Shown here: positions 5,730 through 8,569 of the stretch, one piece after another
Layout of the letters: each line of letters opens with the position of its first letter
Position numbering within the stretch: the first letter of the stretch is position 1
DNA from: an uncultured Lachnospiraceae bacterium
GTDB lineage: Bacteria > Bacillota > Clostridia > Lachnospirales > Lachnospiraceae
Direction of reading: 5' to 3'
Assembly (NCBI GenBank): GCA_902782655.1
Contig: CACZNY010000188.1
Location: 1 to 8,569, forward strand
Length of the DNA: 8,569 nt
Position numbers and translations under genes: made by a program
The notes under the pieces: generated by a model
The model's input: the letters and a program-made list of their open reading frames with translations, nothing else
The model's database searches: none
What the model was told of the DNA's origin: nothing

Positions 5730-7427
5730 ATGAAGAAAAAACTCATATCAATAATTATGACAGGGGTGTTGATGGTAATGACCTGTACCCCTGTTTTCGG
5801 TATGTCGATACTTGATTCGACAGTTCATGCCGGGGCAGGTGAGATCCATAATTCGGATGGAACGGCGGAAAAGACGATGGGCTCCGGGGCTGATACGCAG
5901 GAAATGGGCGGATCAGGGACAAAGGCCATGACGAATGACGGAGCTGGCTGTACAGTGCCTTCGAAAAGTGTCGGGAATGGTTCGGAAGTGATAAACGACG
6001 GGGTCTTTGTGGGAAAGATAGATCTTTCCGGTATGGCCGAGTCAGAGGCGAAAGCAGCTATAGACAATTATGTTAAAAAGCTGGGGGAGACCCAGCTGAC
6101 ACTCAACTGCGTTTCAGATAACAAGGTTACCGTGCCGGTGTCATCGACGGGGCTATATTGGAAAAATACAAATGTTATAAGCGAGGCTTTGTCTTTGGGG
6201 CAGAGCGGAAATATCATCAAACGTTTCAAGGAGCTTTCCGATCTGAGAAGGACGAATAAGGTATATCCGTTGGAGCTGGGAGTAGATGAGCAGAAGATAA
6301 AAGGCATTGTCAGTTCGGAGTGTACAAAGTATGATGTCGAGGCTGAGGATGCTCATATGACAAGAAGCAATGGCGATTTTAAGATCACGCCCGGACAGGA
6401 TGGACAGTCGGTAGATGTGGACGGATCAGTGTCAAAGATAGCTTCTGAGCTATCCTCCGGGGTAACGGGAACGGCTATTTCAGTAGATCTTGATATTGAT
6501 ACTGTAAAGCCCAAGGGGGATACGGAAACCCTTAGCAGTCTTACTGATATTTTGGGACAGTTTACCACCAGATATTACAGCTCCGGCAAGGACAGGTGTA
6601 CCAATGTGGCAAATGGGTGCAGACTGCTTAACGGAAAACTGCTGTACCCCGGAGAGCAGATATCTGTCTCCAAAACGATAAGCCCTATGACGGAGGAGAA
6701 CGGATACGCTCTCGCAGGAAGCTATATGAACGGAAAAGTGGTAGAATCCTTCGGCGGTGGGATCTGTCAGGTTTCAACAACTCTCTATCAGGCAGTGCTT
6801 AGAGCAGAGCTGCAGGTGGACGAGAGGTACAATCACTCAATGGTGGTCAACTACGTTGATCATTCGGGAGATGCAGCGATTGCGGAAGGGATAAAGGATT
6901 TCAAATTCACCAACAACCTGGATAAACCGGTATATATTGATGGCTATACCACTCCGGACAAAACGATAACATTTACTATATTTGGAGTAGAGACAAGACC
7001 TTCTAACAGGAAGCTGGAGTTTGAGAGTGTTGATCTTGAGGAAATAGAACCACAGGGAGAGAGGATAGTTGCGGACAGCACACTTGCTGCGGGTTCTACA
7101 CGCAAACAGTCAGCACATATCGGCTATAAATCAGAGTTTTATAAAATAGTGAAGGTGGACGGGGTCGAAACAGAGAGGATAAAGGTGAATTCCAGCACAT
7201 ATCAGGCTGTGCCGGCAATACTTACTGTTGGGACAGCCACTGATGATCCTAATGTAAAAGCCATTCTGGATTCTGCTATCGCGACTCAGAATATAGGGTA
7301 CTGCCAATCTGTCATTTCGGGACAGGCGGCTCCGGTTTCCGCAACGGATGCCATGCTGGCAGCGCTTGCACAGGCCGCGAGCAGCGCAGAGGCAGAACAG
7401 ACAACGGTGGAGAATCCGCCGGATTAA
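5730..7427 (+). CDS. Secreted VanW-family cell-envelope protein with G5-like domain
   Basis: A 565-residue exported protein. The N-terminus MKKKLISIIMTGVLMVMTCT is a signal peptide, likely cut around residue 24; the cysteine in it does not form a standard lipobox. A low-complexity Gly/Ser/Thr/Asp-rich linker (about 30-90) follows. Next is a region like the YoaR/PG_binding_4 type domain (about 92-260, starting VFVGKIDLSGMAESEAKAAI). The VanW domain (about 275-420) contains ATRYY-like FTTRYYSSGKDRCTN, LLYPGEQISV and the signature ESFGGGICQVSTTLYQAVL with Cys346. A G5-like domain (about 435-501) follows, then an Ala/Gln-rich tail. The biochemical role of VanW is not established; it was named from a vancomycin resistance cluster, but most clostridial copies are unrelated to resistance. 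A cell-wall-binding role is inferred from the domains. A stretch of 36 bases separates it from the next gene with no terminator, so read-through is likely. Confidence 0.88.
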   Translation: MKKKLISIIMTGVLMVMTCTPVFGMSILDSTVHAGAGEIHNSDGTAEKTMGSGADTQEMGGSGTKAMTNDGAGCTVPSKSVGNGSEVINDGVFVGKIDLSGMAESEAKAAIDNYVKKLGETQLTLNCVSDNKVTVPVSSTGLYWKNTNVISEALSLGQSGNIIKRFKELSDLRRTNKVYPLELGVDEQKIKGIVSSECTKYDVEAEDAHMTRSNGDFKITPGQDGQSVDVDGSVSKIASELSSGVTGTAISVDLDIDTVKPKGDTETLSSLTDILGQFTTRYYSSGKDRCTNVANGCRLLNGKLLYPGEQISVSKTISPMTEENGYALAGSYMNGKVVESFGGGICQVSTTLYQAVLRAELQVDERYNHSMVVNYVDHSGDAAIAEGIKDFKFTNNLDKPVYIDGYTTPDKTITFTIFGVETRPSNRKLEFESVDLEEIEPQGERIVADSTLAAGSTRKQSAHIGYKSEFYKIVKVDGVETERIKVNSSTYQAVPAILTVGTATDDPNVKAILDSAIATQNIGYCQSVISGQAAPVSATDAMLAALAQAASSAEAEQTTVENPPD

Positions 7428-7463
7428 GACAGATTAGGGCTGAGCCCGATATCCGGTAAGGCT

Positions 7464-7877
7464 ATGAGAGAAATAATAGCTCCTGAGGATCGGAAGGGAA
7501 TATATTATGATGAGATCAGGGCGGAAGATCTGATCATAATGGGGAGGAAACCGGACAATATTGCGGGTTGTATTTCTTTGGATGAGGGCATCCTTGCAGG
7601 ACTTTGGAGACTGTCTGTAGAGACGGGGCTCGGATTGACAGTGGATGTGAGGCGGGTGCCATTACCTCAGACCTATATAGATAAATGTAACAGAGAAAAT
7701 ATCAATCCGTATGAACAGCCTTTGGATCTCAGCATTTTTGTGGCACATCCGGTGTCTGAGTATCATATAGCAAAGAACCTGAGAGTTATCGGGTATTTGA
7801 CGGAAAAAAAGGTGTGTAAGCTGATAAACGGTGACAGAGAGAGCTTCCTTGCAAAGGAGAAGAGAGATCATGAGTGA
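7464..7877 (+). CDS. Stand-alone AIR-synthase/HypE-like C-terminal domain protein
   Basis: This 137-residue protein resembles only the C-terminal half of AIR-synthase-related (PurM/HypE/ThiL superfamily) proteins. SLDEGILAGLWRLSVETGLG (residues 38-57), then LTVDVRRVPLPQTYIDKCNRENINPYE, and VIGYLTEKKVCKLINGDRESFL (108-129), line up with the clostridial HypE-like pattern in my memory. The N-terminal ATP-binding domain, normally about 150-180 residues, is missing. There is no room for it upstream, as the VanW gene ends 36 bases before. Two conserved loops are altered: the usual D-[VI]-T-E-G-G is SLDEG, and the usual S-G-[GS] after NPY is replaced by PLDLS. Catalysis is therefore unlikely; a binding or sensing role is inferred. 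The ribosome binding site is poor. The gene overlaps the Lrp-type regulator by 8 bases. Confidence 0.7.
   Translation: MREIIAPEDRKGIYYDEIRAEDLIIMGRKPDNIAGCISLDEGILAGLWRLSVETGLGLTVDVRRVPLPQTYIDKCNRENINPYEQPLDLSIFVAHPVSEYHIAKNLRVIGYLTEKKVCKLINGDRESFLAKEKRDHE
7853..7860 (+). promoter_or_regulatory. Ribosome binding site that decides the Lrp/AsnC gene start
   Basis: AAAGGAGA sits 9 bases before the ATG at 7870, inside the end of the preceding gene. It selects this ATG over the in-frame GTG at 7831, which would add 13 residues absent from the usual Lrp/AsnC N-terminus. Confidence 0.65.
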
Positions 7878-8376
7878 AAAAGATATACAGGAAATGAGAA
7901 TGAACATACTTAAGGCCATAGAGCATGACGGCAGAGTTAACCTTGATGAATTGGCCATAAGACTTGGGCTTGATGCCACGGATATAGCAAATGCCATGGC
8001 TGACATGGAAAAAGAGGGTATCATCTGCGGATACCAGACTCTCATCGACTGGGATAAAACTGATGATGAGCGCGTAACAGCGCTTATCGAGGTGAGGGTC
8101 ACACCTCAGAGAGGGCAGGGGTTTGATTCGATAGCGGAGAGAATATATAAATATCCTGAGGTGGACAGCGTTTATCTGATTTCGGGAGGCTTTGACCTTA
8201 TGGTCATAATGGAGGGGAGATCCTTAAAGGAGGTATCACAGTTTGTTACAAATAAACTGTCGGCTTTGGAGTCGGTCCTTTCCTGTGCCACACATTTTAT
8301 AATGAGAAAGTATAAGCTGAACGGTACAGTGCTTGCCAGGAAACATGAGGATGAAAGGATGCTGGTGACACCATGA
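7870..8376 (+). CDS. Lrp/AsnC-family transcriptional regulator
   Basis: A 168-residue regulator of the feast/famine family. Residues about 8-50 form the winged helix-turn-helix (ILKAIEHDGRVNLDELAIRLGLDATDIANAMADMEKEGIIC, given here by its ends ILKAI and EGIIC). A short linker with GYQTLIDWDK follows. The RAM domain (about 66-145) binds amino-acid effectors at oligomer interfaces. It shows ALIEVRV, the conserved ISGGFDLMV with its Gly-Asp turn, and the closing THFIMRKYK. Length and architecture are normal for the family. Translation is likely coupled to the preceding gene (8-base overlap) and to the aminotransferase (4-base ATGA overlap). This layout suggests that it controls its own cluster in response to an amino acid made or degraded by the aminotransferase. 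The specific effector cannot be told from sequence. Confidence 0.93.
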   Translation: MSEKDIQEMRMNILKAIEHDGRVNLDELAIRLGLDATDIANAMADMEKEGIICGYQTLIDWDKTDDERVTALIEVRVTPQRGQGFDSIAERIYKYPEVDSVYLISGGFDLMVIMEGRSLKEVSQFVTNKLSALESVLSCATHFIMRKYKLNGTVLARKHEDERMLVTP

Positions 8377-8569
8377 GGGAGCCGGTTGCAAAAAAAGTTT
8401 CAGAGATGAAATCCTCGGGTATCAGAAAGTTTTTTGATATTGTGAGCGAGATGCCGGATGCGATTTCGCTTGGCGTAGGAGAGCCTGATTTTGATACGCC
8501 CTGGCATATAAGAGACGAAGGCATTTATTCTCTGGAAAGAGGGAAGACATTTTACACATCTAATTCCGG
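8373..8569 (+). CDS. Class I/II PLP-dependent aminotransferase, 5' part only
   Basis: The first 65 codons are present before the window ends. The translation begins MREPVAKKVSEMKSSGIRKF and continues DAISLGVGEPDFDTPWHIRDEG and IYSLERGKTFYTSNSG. The phrase ISLGVGEPDFDTP is the characteristic N-terminal signature of aspartate/aromatic-type (fold type I, subgroup I) aminotransferases, and GKTFYTSNSG is the start of the substrate-facing loop. The catalytic lysine and the rest of the PLP site lie beyond the edge. The ATG overlaps the Lrp/AsnC stop codon as ATGA, so expression is tightly coupled. It probably transfers amino groups between an amino acid (possibly aromatic or aspartate-like) and 2-oxoglutarate; the exact substrate is not readable here. 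Confidence 0.9.
   Translation, partial: MREPVAKKVSEMKSSGIRKFFDIVSEMPDAISLGVGEPDFDTPWHIRDEGIYSLERGKTFYTSNS

Noticed and set aside
7831..7869. GTG at 7831 as the Lrp/AsnC start
   Set aside because: It would add 13 residues unlike the family N-terminus; ATG 7870 has AAAGGAGA at 9 bases.

Overview
The window reads as a chromosomal segment of an obligately anaerobic, low-to-mid GC Firmicute, most likely a member of the Lachnospiraceae or a close clostridial relative. The grounds are an oxygen-sensitive glycyl-radical ribonucleotide reductase with its activase, acetate kinase, a clostridial-style membrane-anchored helical-repeat protein, a VanW/G5 secreted protein, frequent ATA and AGG/AGA codons and purine-rich Shine-Dalgarno sites. 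The organism call is an inference. Nothing suggests a phage, a plasmid or an insertion sequence.

Left part (1-4885, all plus strand). A 357-base non-coding lead-in carries foldable repeats at its left edge, a good sigma-A promoter (144-172) and two boxes matching the NrdR operator, spaced 31 bases apart (174-189 and 205-220). Then come nrdD (anaerobic ribonucleoside-triphosphate reductase), nrdG (its radical-SAM activase), ackA (acetate kinase) and a greA-type transcript cleavage factor. The gaps are 14, 14 and 0 bases, so this looks like one operon joining dNTP supply, ATP from acetyl phosphate and RNA polymerase rescue. The usual partner of ackA, pta, is not here.

Middle part (4886-5714). 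A minus-strand gene for a membrane-anchored helical-repeat protein ends flush against greA: the two stop codons make TGATCA. Its start lies only 25 bases from the start of a divergent 38-residue single-span membrane peptide. Candidate promoters for the two genes overlap, so their 5' leaders would be complementary over about 30 bases.

Right part (5715-8569, plus strand). A secreted VanW/G5 cell-envelope protein with its own candidate promoter is followed by a three-gene overlapping cluster: a 137-residue stand-alone relative of the AIR-synthase/HypE C-terminal domain, an Lrp/AsnC regulator, and the start of a class I/II PLP aminotransferase cut by the window edge. The 8-base and 4-base overlaps imply translational coupling, and the regulator probably responds to an amino acid handled by the aminotransferase.

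The most noteworthy points are the predicted tandem NrdR operator, the degenerate stand-alone AIRS-C domain tied to an Lrp-aminotransferase pair, and the compact divergent promoter with mutually antisense leaders. I found no tRNA, rRNA, CRISPR array or convincing intrinsic terminator.
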